49,034 nucleotides of DNA from Gammaproteobacteria bacterium (lineage in GTDB: Bacteria; Pseudomonadota; Gammaproteobacteria; Pseudomonadales; Azotimanducaceae): positions 1 through 49,034 of the forward strand of contig JAPOXO010000126.1 in assembly GCA_026707045.1 (NCBI GenBank). Direction: 5' to 3'. The notes under the pieces are model-generated. The model was not told where the DNA came from. It made no database searches and saw only the letters and a list, made by a program, of their open reading frames with translations. Positions 33,168 to 42,801 of this stretch are shown in pieces; position 1 is the first letter of the stretch, and each line of letters starts with the position of its first letter. The translations under genes and the position numbers were made by a program.

Positions 33168-34916
33168 ATGGAAGCAAAATCTCCCATTTCCGATTGCCCA
33201 GTCTCCGGAAGCAAATCCGGGGCGATGCCATTTGAAAAGTATTCCGCATTTACTCCAGTAGAACTTCCAGACCGAAGTTGGCCATCCAAGCGGTTGACTC
33301 ATGCTCCCCGTTGGTGCAGCGTCGACTTGCGAGATGGAAATCAAGCTCTTATCGAACCCATGACAGTCGATGAGAAGCTGCGAATGTACGAGTTACTTCT
33401 TGAAGTTGGATTTCTTGAGATCGAAGTGGGATTTCCTGCGGCATCACAACCGGATTTTGATTTCATCAGAAAAATCATCGACGATGGGTTGGTTCCAGAC
33501 AACATTACGATCCAAGTACTTTGCCAGGCTCGTAAAGAACTGATTGAACGTACCGTCGAAGCCTTGGACGGCACTCGAAAAGCGATTTTTCACCTCTACA
33601 ACTCTACTTCAGCCTTGCAGCGTAAAGTTGTTTTCAACATGGACCGCCAGCAGATTATCGATCTTGCGGTATCGGGAACGGAATTGGTCCGAGATACGAC
33701 TCGCCACTTGACCCATACTGAAGTTGAGTTTGAATACTCTCCTGAAAGCTTTACCGGCACCGAGCTTGACTTTGCTCTTGAAATCAGTTCAGCCGTTTGT
33801 AAGACGTGGGGCGCATCACCGAGTCGAAGAGTGATCATTAATCTTCCTTCCACTGTGGAATTAGCCACACCAAACATTTATGCGGACCAAATCGAATACT
33901 TCTGCCGGAACTTCGACCTTCGTGATTCTTCAATTGTTAGTCTGCACACGCACAACGATCGAGGTACTGGAATAGCTGCAACGGAATTGGCGTTAATGGC
34001 TGGTGCTGAAAGGGTGGAGGGCACGCTATTTGGTAATGGAGAGCGAACGGGTAACTGTGACCTTGTTACGGTTGCTATGAATCTGTTCTCTCAAGGGATT
34101 GACCCTCAGCTGGATTTGCGAGACATGCCCGGAATTCGAGAAACAGTTGGGTCCATCAATAAGCTTCCGGTCCATCCAAGACATCCCTATGCTGGCGACC
34201 TTGTATTTACAGCCTTCTCCGGCTCGCACCAGGATGCAATTCGCAAGGGTATGTCACAGGTGGATCGTTCACGGTGGGAAGTTCCATACCTTCCAATCGA
34301 TCCTGAGGATGTTGGAGCATCCTACAAAGAATCTGTCAGGATCAATAGTCAGTCAGGCAAAGGGGGTGTTGGCTTTGTGCTCGAAGAGCACTTTGGAATC
34401 TACCTGCCTCGAGAGATGCTCATTGAGTTTTCGCAGCACGTACAGTCAATCACCGAGGACACCCAAACCGAGCTGTCTCCCACGGAAATGCTTGAAGCGC
34501 TTGTGGTTCACTACCAAGTTGCCGATGGGCCGTACAAGTTGGAGCATTACTCTCTTTCACATAACGAGAGATCCCATCAGACCTTGATCGAGGCGAAGAT
34601 CAAAGTTGCCGAGAGCAAGATTGGTGTCGATGGTGAAGGACCAGGTCCGACCGATGCGCTAGTTAACGGACTCGCCGAGACTTTGAACGAGCCGCTACGT
34701 GTAAGAGATTGCATTCACCAGACAATTCAACGAGAAGGAATCGACGAAAACCAATCATCGTCCATGGACATCATCTCAATGCAGTTCGCCGAAAGTATTG
34801 TGTACGGAATTGGGGTGGATAACGACCCCGTGTCCGCATCGCTGATTGCAGTCATGGCTGCAATGAATCGAAGATGGAAACTCTCCGAAAGACGAACCTC
34901 ACCTTCGTCTAGTTAG
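33168..34916 (+). CDS. leuA: 2-isopropylmalate synthase (LeuA2 type)
   Basis: LeuA condenses acetyl-CoA with 2-ketoisovalerate, the first committed step of leucine synthesis, in the cytoplasm. It is 582 aa from ATG 33168; an in-frame ATG at 33225 (MPFEKY...) matches the usual N-terminus of the LeuA2 subfamily better. The catalytic TIM barrel has VDLRDGNQALIEPM and the metal-binding HTHNDRG; the C-terminal third is the leucine-sensing regulatory domain. Its stop codon interleaves with that of the convergent CNNM gene. No leuBCD genes are here. Confidence 0.95.
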   Translation: MEAKSPISDCPVSGSKSGAMPFEKYSAFTPVELPDRSWPSKRLTHAPRWCSVDLRDGNQALIEPMTVDEKLRMYELLLEVGFLEIEVGFPAASQPDFDFIRKIIDDGLVPDNITIQVLCQARKELIERTVEALDGTRKAIFHLYNSTSALQRKVVFNMDRQQIIDLAVSGTELVRDTTRHLTHTEVEFEYSPESFTGTELDFALEISSAVCKTWGASPSRRVIINLPSTVELATPNIYADQIEYFCRNFDLRDSSIVSLHTHNDRGTGIAATELALMAGAERVEGTLFGNGERTGNCDLVTVAMNLFSQGIDPQLDLRDMPGIRETVGSINKLPVHPRHPYAGDLVFTAFSGSHQDAIRKGMSQVDRSRWEVPYLPIDPEDVGASYKESVRINSQSGKGGVGFVLEEHFGIYLPREMLIEFSQHVQSITEDTQTELSPTEMLEALVVHYQVADGPYKLEHYSLSHNERSHQTLIEAKIKVAESKIGVDGEGPGPTDALVNGLAETLNEPLRVRDCIHQTIQREGIDENQSSSMDIISMQFAESIVYGIGVDNDPVSASLIAVMAAMNRRWKLSERRTSPSSS

Positions 34917-36220
34917 TCAGTAGTTGGATCGTCCTGATCAAGAGAATCAATCGGATTCGCAGACTCAGGTTCTTCTGTACGAACGACGCGAATGCTTGGA
35001 AGTGCATTCTCTCCCACCTTCAGTGTCTCAAAAATGTAGCCGCCGATCTTGAGTCCAACGTTTCCATCTGGGATATCTTCAAGGTGTTCCAGGAGCAAAC
35101 CGTTCAAAGTTTTTGGTCCTTCGGTTGGTAGACTCCAGCCTAAGCTTGCATTAACGTCTCGCAGTAGAGCAAAACCTTCGATGACATAAGATCCATCCTC
35201 TTGCGGGAATATGTCTGGAATCCCCGCCGCCGTATCGGTAGTGAACTCCCCAATAATTTCTTCAAGGATGTCCTCGAGCGTCACAATTCCCAAGACGATA
35301 CCGTATTCATCAACCACGAATGCAAATCGTGTCTTTTTCTGCTGAAAATTTCCGAGCTGTGTGGAGAGTGGCGTGCCGCTTGGAACAAAGTAGGGCACTT
35401 CGAGCTGATCTTTCAAGTCGGGCAAGTCAATCGTCTCCGATCGAAGTAGTTGCCCCGCTCGTTTTAGATGGAGAACCCCGATCACGTTGTCGATGTCGCC
35501 TTCGTAGACTGGCAGAACGGTGTGGTCGGCATGTACTAGGTCATCGACCAATTCGCGATCCGTTTTCCCAATGTCGATACCTTCCACCTCGGACCGATGT
35601 ACCATGATGTCGTTAATCTCAGCTTTGCCTAAGTCTAGGATTCCTAACAACATTTCCTGTCTCGGACGGGGAAGATCACTCTCGGTTCCCACTACAGTTC
35701 GCAACTCATCGAGCGACAAGTTCGTTGACTTTGCCGCAATGTTTTTGACGAAGGGATTGACCATGACACTGGCGCAAGCCTTTACCAATGAGACAACCGC
35801 GGACAGGATCTTGTCCAAGAGATTGAGAACATAAGAAGAAGGAAACGCAATAGACTCAGGCCGTTCGGCTGCTATGGTCTTTGGAGCGACCTCTGCGAAC
35901 ACAAGCATGATGAAAGTGAATCCAATTGCTGCTACAGGTGGTCCGATAACCTCACCCAACAACCTTACAAAGATCACGTATGCAATCATTGCGGCGCAAT
36001 TGTTTACAAGGTTGTTTCCTATGAGAATGACCCCGAGTAACCGATCCTGTCGTCTCAGGAGTTTTCGTGATCTACGAGCGGCTCGGTGGCCTTGCTCCGC
36101 CAAGTGTTTAAGCTGATAGGGATTCAGCTTCATCATGGCTGTCTCGGAACTTGAGAAGTAAGCACTCATAAAGACCAGAATAATTGTGGCAATGACAAGC
36201 AGATATGTAGGAATATCCAT
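34913..36220 (-). CDS. CNNM/CorC-HlyC-family membrane transporter-like protein
   Basis: A 435-aa inner-membrane protein. An N-terminal DUF21 domain has about four helices (residues 1-145, including SAYFSSSETAMMKLN). A CBS pair follows (about 200-330, e.g. VMVHRSEVEGIDI-like and VVDEYGIVLGIVTLEDILEEI). The C-terminal CorC_HlyC domain is at about 345-425. Family members take part in Mg2+/Co2+ resistance or export. It is convergent with leuA, with overlapping stop codons, and lies beside ypjD on the same strand. YpjD-CNNM next to ffh is a common gammaproteobacterial neighbourhood. Confidence 0.9.
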   Translation of the reverse strand: MDIPTYLLVIATIILVFMSAYFSSSETAMMKLNPYQLKHLAEQGHRAARRSRKLLRRQDRLLGVILIGNNLVNNCAAMIAYVIFVRLLGEVIGPPVAAIGFTFIMLVFAEVAPKTIAAERPESIAFPSSYVLNLLDKILSAVVSLVKACASVMVNPFVKNIAAKSTNLSLDELRTVVGTESDLPRPRQEMLLGILDLGKAEINDIMVHRSEVEGIDIGKTDRELVDDLVHADHTVLPVYEGDIDNVIGVLHLKRAGQLLRSETIDLPDLKDQLEVPYFVPSGTPLSTQLGNFQQKKTRFAFVVDEYGIVLGIVTLEDILEEIIGEFTTDTAAGIPDIFPQEDGSYVIEGFALLRDVNASLGWSLPTEGPKTLNGLLLEHLEDIPDGNVGLKIGGYIFETLKVGENALPSIRVVRTEEPESANPIDSLDQDDPTTD

Positions 36221-36250
36221 GGGCTTATTTCGTGTGTGTTTGAGTGTCTG

Positions 36251-37048
36251 TTAAGTTAGAAGGGCTTCAATAACTATTCGCGTACCAAAGTAGCCGACTA
36301 GAAGAAGCGTAAAAGCTGCCAAAGACAGTTTTGTTGTGAAATTACCGCGCCATCCTCGGATTGTGTGTCCCAACATGAGCAACGCATAGATCATCCATGC
36401 ACCAAAGGTGAAAAATACGTGTAGGTGACTTGCATGGGTAAACAGTTTTCCCCAGAAGAAAACGAATCCGGTAGCGTTGGCTACGGTTAGCAATGCTAAT
36501 CCCGTCCACAAGGCATTGAACAGCGTTACCTCTGCCGACTCAAGAGGGGGAAAAGTACGTAGAAACGCGTTGAACTCGTGCTTTCGGATAGCCCTATCCA
36601 ACCAAATCAGCAGTGCTGCCTGGCATGCCGCGTATGCGAGAATCGCGTAGGCCGCCAGGCTGACCACTACATGCGACGTAAGTCCGACGCTCAATGACGT
36701 CGTATGCAGAGATCCGCGATGAAACAGTCCTGCTGCGAGAAGGGTCAACGCAATCAGGGGAAACAAGACTATTACTACAGGTCTAGCTCGCTCGGGCGTA
36801 AGTAAAAGTTCCGCAAGAACAATCAAACCAACACATACCGTGACCAATGCTGCAACGGGAAAGACAGCCAGATCGACGCCTCCTCCACTCCAAAATACTT
36901 TGATGGTGTAAATCAAGTGAGCCGCGAAGGCGAAGAATGAAAATAGCGTTGCAACCAACTGACCAATTCGACTTTCGATTCGGTACGCACGAAGAGTCAG
37001 TACTGTAGCGGTCAAATAAAGAGCTGAAGCGGATATCGCGAGAATCAC
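36251..37048 (-). CDS. ypjD: CcsA/HemX-family inner membrane protein YpjD
   Basis: A 265-aa polytopic protein with about eight membrane helices, related to the heme-handling CcsA/CcmC proteins of cytochrome c assembly. His residues sit in membrane loops (SHVVVS, FTHASHLHVFFTFGAW), though the full WWD motif is not seen. It starts at GTG 37048. It is divergent from ffh, the usual arrangement in Gammaproteobacteria, which is the main basis for the name. Function in heme export is inferred from the family only. Confidence 0.82.
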   Translation of the reverse strand: MILAISASALYLTATVLTLRAYRIESRIGQLVATLFSFFAFAAHLIYTIKVFWSGGGVDLAVFPVAALVTVCVGLIVLAELLLTPERARPVVIVLFPLIALTLLAAGLFHRGSLHTTSLSVGLTSHVVVSLAAYAILAYAACQAALLIWLDRAIRKHEFNAFLRTFPPLESAEVTLFNALWTGLALLTVANATGFVFFWGKLFTHASHLHVFFTFGAWMIYALLMLGHTIRGWRGNFTTKLSLAAFTLLLVGYFGTRIVIEALLT

Positions 37049-37180
37049 GTCAAAGACAAACTCGTTTGGTTAGAGAATACAGGACACTTATCAATCCCTG
37101 AAGATATAGACGATAGCCTATACTTTTGGCTTGTTGGGGCAGGTGGCGATGGTGCGACCCCGTTGGTGAACTGATCACAG

Positions 37181-38542
37181 ATGTTTGACAACTTAAGAGA
37201 AAAGATTGCTAAAGTTCTGACTCCACTGAGGAGTAGACAGCTATCGGAAAGCAACATTCAAGATGCGATGCGTGAGGTACGTAATGCGCTAATTGACGCT
37301 GATGTGGCGTTTAACGTTGTTACCGAGTTTGTTCAGGATGTTCAGAGCCAAGCAGTTGGTCAATCGGTTTCTCGAAGTGTCCAACCGGGTCATGCGTTTG
37401 TCCGAATAGTACACGATTCGCTAGTCAAGGTGCTCGGTGAGACTAGTAATGGACTCGACTTGGGAGGAGGAAACATACCAAATGTCGTGCTCATGGCGGG
37501 TCTTCAGGGCGTCGGGAAGACCACGACGGTTGTTAAGTTGGCCAAATGGTTGAAAGAGAGTGAGTCAAAGTCTGTAAGCGTAGTATCGGCGGACGTGTAT
37601 CGACCCGCAGCCATTGAACAGCTTGGCGCACTCGCCGAACAGGCAAACGTTGAGTTCATATCCAGCAAGCAACGGGATAGGCCAGATTCAATAGCCAAAC
37701 TAGCTGTAAAGATTGCACGGAAGAGTTTTAGCGACGTATTGATTGTGGACACCGCAGGCCGACTAGCGGTCGACGAGGAAATGATGGAGGAAATCGTGCG
37801 GCTGCACAAAGTGCTCAATCCTCGCGAAACTCTTTTTGTCGTGGATGCAATGACAGGTCAAGATGCTGCAAATACGGCTCGAGCCTTTGACGAAGCGTTG
37901 CCTCTTACGGGTGTCGTCTTGTCAAAAGCTGATGGAGATGCCCGAGGCGGAGCCGCTCTTTCTGTACGCTCCATTACTGGAAAACCAATTAAGTTTCTTG
38001 GCACGGGAGAAGGGTTGGACGGTCTGGAACCATTTCACCCCGATCGAATCGCATCGCGCATTCTTGGTATGGGCGACGTTCTGTCTTATCTGGAAGAAGC
38101 GGAAAAGAAGGTCGACAAGAATAAGGCGGAACGGCTTGCCAAGAAGATTTTTCGGGGCAGCAAGTTCAATCTTGACGACATGCGGGACCAGCTGAAGCAA
38201 TTTAGTGCTATGGGTGGAGTTGAAGGGTTTAAAGATATGCTGCCAGACTTGGACCCCTCTAGTGTGAAGATGAAAGGACTTGACGACGACCAAATGAAAA
38301 GGCAGTGCGTGATTATCGACTCAATGACCCTATACGAACGAAATTTTCCTGCCGTGCTCGATAGCTCTCGAAAACGTAGGATTGCGGATGGAAGTGGTGT
38401 GCAAATTAATGAAGTTAATCTGCTCCTGAGAAAATATCGGCAACTCGAGAAACAGATGAAACGTGCGGGACGCAAGGGCAATAAGATGCTGCAAAGGCTC
38501 GAGATGGCGCAAGCGATGAATCAAGGAAGAAGGCACCGCTAG
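37181..38542 (+). CDS. ffh: Signal recognition particle protein Ffh
   Basis: The SRP54 GTPase that targets nascent inner-membrane proteins together with 4.5S RNA and FtsY. It is 453 aa: N domain (residues 1-85), G domain with the P-loop GLQGVGKTTTVVKLA (about 107-120), DTAGRLAVDEEMM and a late SKADGDARGGAAL, then the M domain from about 300. The C-terminal tail is short and less Met-rich than in E. coli, ending GRRHR. The stop codon lies inside a perfect inverted repeat (38538-38558). First gene of the rpsP-trmD-rplS region. Confidence 0.97.
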   Translation: MFDNLREKIAKVLTPLRSRQLSESNIQDAMREVRNALIDADVAFNVVTEFVQDVQSQAVGQSVSRSVQPGHAFVRIVHDSLVKVLGETSNGLDLGGGNIPNVVLMAGLQGVGKTTTVVKLAKWLKESESKSVSVVSADVYRPAAIEQLGALAEQANVEFISSKQRDRPDSIAKLAVKIARKSFSDVLIVDTAGRLAVDEEMMEEIVRLHKVLNPRETLFVVDAMTGQDAANTARAFDEALPLTGVVLSKADGDARGGAALSVRSITGKPIKFLGTGEGLDGLEPFHPDRIASRILGMGDVLSYLEEAEKKVDKNKAERLAKKIFRGSKFNLDDMRDQLKQFSAMGGVEGFKDMLPDLDPSSVKMKGLDDDQMKRQCVIIDSMTLYERNFPAVLDSSRKRRIADGSGVQINEVNLLLRKYRQLEKQMKRAGRKGNKMLQRLEMAQAMNQGRRHR

Positions 38543-38558
38543 AAGCAGCGCTTCTAGC
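38538..38558. repeat. Perfect 9-bp inverted repeat across the ffh stop codon
   Basis: GCTAGAAGC and GCTTCTAGC flank a three-base AGC loop, so the ffh stop codon is inside the stem. No T-run follows, so it is more likely an attenuating or processing stem between ffh and rpsP than an intrinsic terminator. Confidence 0.55.
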
Positions 38559-38732
38559 CCTACAGAACGAAAATTTGCAAGGAGCTACGTCGCACTTCCC
38601 GCCAAGGCACATTTAGCTCACGAAATACCGAAACTTCGATGGGATTTCCAGCAAAACGTGCTCATCTTGCTGAACGAATCCCAACCGTTCAAGTACAATT
38701 CGCGTGCTTTCCCTCATCTGGACCCGATAGCT

Positions 38733-39185
38733 ATGGTTGTCATACGCTTGGCTCGTGCCGGCAAGCGCAAAAATCCGTTTTATCACGTTTGCGTTACAGA
38801 TCGACGAAATCCCCGCGACGGACGTTTTATTGAACGGGTCGGCTACTACAATCCAATTGCGCGTGGCGAGGCTACTGGCGTCTCCGTCGATCTGGATCGT
38901 ATTGACTATTGGATGAGCGTCGGTGCAGTTCCGAGTCCGAAAGTGAAAAGCATCATCAAAAGAGTGCGTAATTCAAAAATCTCTGCTCCCGAATCGGAAG
39001 CGGTGGCAATTGAAGCACCTGCTGAGGAATCCCAAGACTCCAAAGAGATCGTTGCTGACGCGGAAACTGAAGCGAGTACTGAAGAAGACTCGAAGGAACC
39101 GACAGAGAATTCAGAAGATCAAGAATCGGCATCAGAAGACAGTGACGACTCTTCTGGGGCGGATTCAGAAGAAAGCACGAAGTAA
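38733..39185 (+). CDS. rpsP: 30S ribosomal protein S16 with long acidic C-terminal extension
   Basis: S16 assembles early on the 5' domain of 16S rRNA. The ATG at 38733 gives the standard N-terminus MVVIRLARAGKRKNPFYHV; the longer frame to 38658 is rejected. The conserved domain ends near residue 82 (IIKRVRN). Residues ~86-150 form a low-complexity tail rich in Glu, Asp and Ser with few Lys. E. coli S16 is 82 aa, so the tail almost doubles the protein. It is followed by rimM, trmD and rplS, the conserved order. Confidence 0.93.
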   Translation: MVVIRLARAGKRKNPFYHVCVTDRRNPRDGRFIERVGYYNPIARGEATGVSVDLDRIDYWMSVGAVPSPKVKSIIKRVRNSKISAPESEAVAIEAPAEESQDSKEIVADAETEASTEEDSKEPTENSEDQESASEDSDDSSGADSEESTK

Positions 39186-39302
39186 TCCAAGTCCAACGTA
39201 GCATTGCCTTCGGTAACAACGTGCAATCGTGGGCACTCCGTGATTCCATTGATCGTTTCGAGCGTCGGTTATCACTAGCAAAAAACCTCCGAAATTCCTA
39301 TC

Positions 39303-39836
39303 TTGGTGTCGCAGTTTGAAATGGATGACTTTGTTGTCGTCGGACAGGTCTCGAGACCTTTTGGGCTAAAAGGTTGGTCGCACATTACGTCATTCACTGA
39401 ACCGGCGGCAAACATTCTTAGCTATAGACCCTGGGCATTGCGAGACGAAATCGAATCAGAGTCTGTGGCGGAATGGAATGAAGTTGTAAATCTTCAAACG
39501 AAAAGCCAAATGGACGGTTTTCTTGCACGAATTGAGGCTTGTAAGTCACGAACCGATGCGAGTCGGATCACGGGAAAACTCATAGGGGTACCGAAAGAGT
39601 CTTTGCCCGCACCAAAAAAAGACCAGTTCTACTGGTTTGATCTGATTGGAACAAAGGTTTTCAATCTTTCCGGAACTCTTCTCGGGTGCGTAGACGAAAT
39701 ATTCGATTCGGGAGCACATTCGATTCTGAGAATAAAGGCCGACAAGAAAGAAATAATGATTCCGTTCGTATCCAAAACGGTTCGAGAGATCAGGCAAGGA
39801 GAGCAAATCCTGGTGGACTGGGAATCTGATTGGTGA
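39303..39836 (+). CDS. rimM: Ribosome maturation factor RimM
   Basis: RimM helps mature the head of the 30S subunit around S19. It is 177 aa with the N-terminal beta barrel (VVVGQVSRPFGLKGWSHI) and a C-terminal PRC-barrel half (FYWFDLIGTKVFN, then LGCVDEIFDSGAHSILRI and IPFV). The start is uncertain: TTG 39303, GTG 39306 and ATG 39321 (MDDFVVVG) are all in frame without a clear ribosome site. The stop overlaps a GTG of the trmD frame (GTGA). Confidence 0.93.
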   Translation: MVSQFEMDDFVVVGQVSRPFGLKGWSHITSFTEPAANILSYRPWALRDEIESESVAEWNEVVNLQTKSQMDGFLARIEACKSRTDASRITGKLIGVPKESLPAPKKDQFYWFDLIGTKVFNLSGTLLGCVDEIFDSGAHSILRIKADKKEIMIPFVSKTVREIRQGEQILVDWESDW

Positions 39837-39844
39837 GTGTATAT

Positions 39845-40606
39845 ATGTGGTTTGGAGTAGTAACGATCTTTCCCAAGTTGGTGGAAGCTGCTTTAGGTGA
39901 GGGAGTGGTTGGGAGAGCCGTAAAGACAGGATCCATTGAGCTCAATCTCTACAACCCAAGGGATTTTGCAACAGACAACTTCAACTCGGTTGATGATCGT
40001 CCGTATGGTGGCGGGCCGGGAATGGTCATGATGGCGGAACCCCTCGCCGAATGCGTGAAACGTGCTCGAAGCGACTTTCGAGGCGACGACCTCAGCACAG
40101 TTCTGCTGTCGCCCCAAGGAGCAACTTTTGACCAAGCAATTGCGCGCGAATTCTCAAATCTTGATGGATTACTGCTAATTGCCGGACGCTATGAGGGCGT
40201 GGACGAACGTTTTGTGAAAACGTACGTTGATCGTGAGATGTCGATTGGCGACTATGTGCTGAGTGGCGGCGAACTTCCCGCGCTGGTAGTACTGGATTCG
40301 GTCGCGCGGTTGGTCTCGGGTACGTTGAACAATCCAGAATCAATAGGTTCCGAATCCTATACGGATGGTCTCTTGGACTATCCACACTACACTAGACCGA
40401 GAAGTTTCGAAGGCCTTGAAGTACCTCACGTGCTTCTTAGTGGTGACCATCAAAAGGTCAAGGACTGGCGCAAGGCTCAAGCGATTGAACGAACATGGAC
40501 AAGACGTCCGGATTTGCTGGTGTCCCGGTGCTGGAACCAAGAGGAACGTAAAATAGTGAATTCATTACCAAATTGCGGTACCGGTTTCAGCACTGAAAAC
40601 GAATAG
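39845..40606 (+). CDS. trmD: tRNA (guanine-37-N1)-methyltransferase TrmD
   Basis: TrmD methylates G37 next to the anticodon, preventing frameshifting. It is a SPOUT (trefoil-knot) enzyme of 253 aa. The ATG at 39845 gives the family N-terminus [10 protein letters not shown] and is served by a GGTGA box six bases upstream; an upstream GTG at 39833 overlaps the rimM stop and is an alternative. The SAM-binding knot is in [19 protein letters not shown], preceded by YGGGPGMVM and the [11 protein letters not shown] motif. It is in the usual rimM-trmD-rplS order. Confidence 0.96.
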   Translation: MWFGVVTIFPKLVEAALGEGVVGRAVKTGSIELNLYNPRDFATDNFNSVDDRPYGGGPGMVMMAEPLAECVKRARSDFRGDDLSTVLLSPQGATFDQAIAREFSNLDGLLLIAGRYEGVDERFVKTYVDREMSIGDYVLSGGELPALVVLDSVARLVSGTLNNPESIGSESYTDGLLDYPHYTRPRSFEGLEVPHVLLSGDHQKVKDWRKAQAIERTWTRRPDLLVSRCWNQEERKIVNSLPNCGTGFSTENE

Positions 40607-40617
40607 GAGTGGATGTT

Positions 40618-40968
40618 GTGCGAAGTAACAGAATCATTGAACAGATTGAAAACGAACAGCTTCGTGAGTCCCTTCCAGAATTCCGAACAGGAGACTCGGT
40701 AAACGTGCGAGTTGTTGTGCGCGAAGGATCGAGAGATCGCCTACAGGCGTTTGAAGGCGTGGTCATCGGTAAACGAAATCGGGGGCTAAATTCTTCCTTC
40801 ACGGTACGCAAAATATCCCATGGTGTGGGGGTGGAGCGAACTTTCCAGACTCATAGTCCGATGATCGACTCAATTCAGGTACTGCGAAAAGGGGACGTTC
40901 GCAAGGCAAAGTTGTATTATTTACGCGAACGCTCAGGACGATCAGCACGGATCAAGGAAAAGGTCTGA
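40618..40968 (+). CDS. rplS: 50S ribosomal protein L19
   Basis: L19 lies at the subunit interface of the 50S particle. It is 116 aa from GTG 40618, supported by AGGAG at 40605-40609 with an eight-base gap; a GTG at 40609 lies inside that box and is less likely. Conserved stretches are [37 protein letters not shown] and [10 protein letters not shown]. It is the last gene of the ribosomal/tRNA modification run and is followed by xerD. Confidence 0.96.
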   Translation: MRSNRIIEQIENEQLRESLPEFRTGDSVNVRVVVREGSRDRLQAFEGVVIGKRNRGLNSSFTVRKISHGVGVERTFQTHSPMIDSIQVLRKGDVRKAKLYYLRERSGRSARIKEKV

Positions 40969-41064
40969 TGCTGATTGCAACGGCGTTTGGGATTTGCCCC
41001 GGGAGGAGGTAACCACTTTCCGTTCGGTGTAGACAGGAAGTCATGACATGGCAAGGAGGCCAGC

Positions 41065-41967
41065 ATGGAACAGCCAAGGGTAAACGAGACACCCACCGAA
41101 GTTCGTAGATACATAAACAGCGTTTGGCTCGAGAAAGGACTCTCAGAAGCTACATGTGAAGCGTATCAACGAGATCTAACTCAATTTGTCGAGTGGTCGA
41201 AGTGCGGTTTGTTATCGAGTCGCGAATCGAACATTCTTGATTTCTTGGCGTACAAGCAAGAGCAAGGATGTTCGGCACGTTCATCTGCCCGTATTCTCTC
41301 GACATTTCGAGGTTTCTTCAAGTATGCCATCGAACGCGGAGACATCCATCACGACCCGTGCGCAAAGATTCAAAACCCCAAGGTTGGTAGGTCGCTGCCT
41401 GATGTCTTGACCGAACAGGATGTCGAAGACCTGCTTCACGCTCCCGATGTGGACAAGAACGCGGTCGAATTCCGCGACCGAGTAATGCTGGAAGTACTGT
41501 ACGCGACTGGATTGCGAGTGAGCGAAATTGTTTCGTTGACGATCATGTCGGTGAACTTGCGACAAAACGTGATTCGTGTAATGGGGAAAGGATCAAAGGA
41601 GCGCATCGTTCCGCTTGGCGAGTATGCGTTGATGTGGCTGGAACGCTACATTCACGAAGCAAGATCGAATTTGATCAACGGACACAGATGTAGCGCTTTG
41701 TTTCCAAGCAATCGCGGACAACGAATGTGCCGACAGACTTTTTGGCATGCCATCAAGCGCTATGCAGACAGAGCGGGAATCTCAAAACCATTGTCTCCAC
41801 ATACGTTGCGACATGCTTTCGCTACCCATTTGCTCAATCACGGAGCGGACTTACGTACTGTACAATTGATGCTCGGACATGCTAATCTATCTACAACTCA
41901 GATTTATACGCATGTCGCTACTCAGAGACTTAAAGAACTACATGCTCAACACCACCCGCGAGGTTGA
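41065..41967 (+). CDS. xerD: Tyrosine recombinase XerD
   Basis: A 300-aa site-specific recombinase that resolves chromosome dimers at dif with XerC and FtsK. AAGGAGG precedes the ATG. It has an N-terminal SAM-like core-binding domain and a C-terminal catalytic domain. The Arg is in ATGLRVSEIV, the Lys in GKGSKERIVP, the HxxR box in PHTLRHAFATHLL, a His in MLGHANLS and the nucleophile Tyr in IYTHV. Placement between rplS and dsbC fits xerD rather than xerC. Confidence 0.93.
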   Translation: MEQPRVNETPTEVRRYINSVWLEKGLSEATCEAYQRDLTQFVEWSKCGLLSSRESNILDFLAYKQEQGCSARSSARILSTFRGFFKYAIERGDIHHDPCAKIQNPKVGRSLPDVLTEQDVEDLLHAPDVDKNAVEFRDRVMLEVLYATGLRVSEIVSLTIMSVNLRQNVIRVMGKGSKERIVPLGEYALMWLERYIHEARSNLINGHRCSALFPSNRGQRMCRQTFWHAIKRYADRAGISKPLSPHTLRHAFATHLLNHGADLRTVQLMLGHANLSTTQIYTHVATQRLKELHAQHHPRG

Positions 41968-41974
41968 ATTACAC

Positions 41975-42757
41975 ATGACGATTTCAAGAAGCAAATATTG
42001 CTCGGCGACGCTAATTGCAGTGACGGCAATTATGTTCGCGTTCAGTTCATTGGCAGCCTCGGCTAAAGATGCGACTGGGGTAGATTCGGATAAGGATGCA
42101 ATCAAGGAAATCTCAAAAGTCTTGGGTTCCCCGACAAAAGAAGTATCTGACAGTCCAATGAAGAGTCTCCAAACTGTGGAACTGGACAACGGTCGTATCG
42201 TATACACGTCCGATGACGGCAAATACGCTTTCGTAGGAGACTTGTACGGCTGGAGCGAAGAGAAATTCGTGAATCTGACTCAACGACAGAAAAACCAAGC
42301 ACTTTTGGGCATGTTTCAGTCGCTGCCCGAAGCAAGCACCATAAATTACAGTCCTGTCGAGTCGCCGGAACCGGATGTTGTTTACGTCTTCACGGATGTC
42401 GACTGCGGATTCTGCCGGTTGTTGCACGAACATATGCCGGAATATCACGCCATTGGCATCGAAATCCGGTATTTGGCTTATCCGAGAGCTGGCATTGGAT
42501 CAAAGGCTTACAACAAGTTAGTCTCCGCTTGGTGCGCGACTGATCGTCACGACGTCCTCGAGCGAGTGAAGAATGGAAGCGCTGTCAATGCGGAGGAATA
42601 CAGCGTTGCAGATGAATGCTCAAAGAATGTCGAAGTTCACTACAAGCTGGGACAAGAAATCGACATCACTGGCACTCCGACCAATGTCCTGCCTAACGGT
42701 AAGGTTGTTCCTGGCTTCACGCAAGCTGACCAACTTAAGCAACTCATAGACTCATAA
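41975..42757 (+). CDS. dsbC: Periplasmic disulfide isomerase DsbC-like
   Basis: A 260-aa exported thiol:disulfide isomerase. The ATG at 41975, with GAGGT upstream, starts a signal peptide (about residues 1-30, ending LAASA). An N-terminal dimerisation domain is followed by a thioredoxin fold with the active site DCGFC and the cis-Pro loop GTPTNVLP. Two more Cys lie near the C-terminal half (AWCATDR, ADECSKN), as in DsbC. It is part of the conserved xerD-dsbC-hom-recJ order. It rearranges wrong disulfides in the periplasm. Confidence 0.92.
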   Translation: MTISRSKYCSATLIAVTAIMFAFSSLAASAKDATGVDSDKDAIKEISKVLGSPTKEVSDSPMKSLQTVELDNGRIVYTSDDGKYAFVGDLYGWSEEKFVNLTQRQKNQALLGMFQSLPEASTINYSPVESPEPDVVYVFTDVDCGFCRLLHEHMPEYHAIGIEIRYLAYPRAGIGSKAYNKLVSAWCATDRHDVLERVKNGSAVNAEEYSVADECSKNVEVHYKLGQEIDITGTPTNVLPNGKVVPGFTQADQLKQLIDS

Positions 42758-42801
42758 CGATGAGGTCGCACACGGATAGTTAGAGTGGTAGCGATTCCGA
42801 C

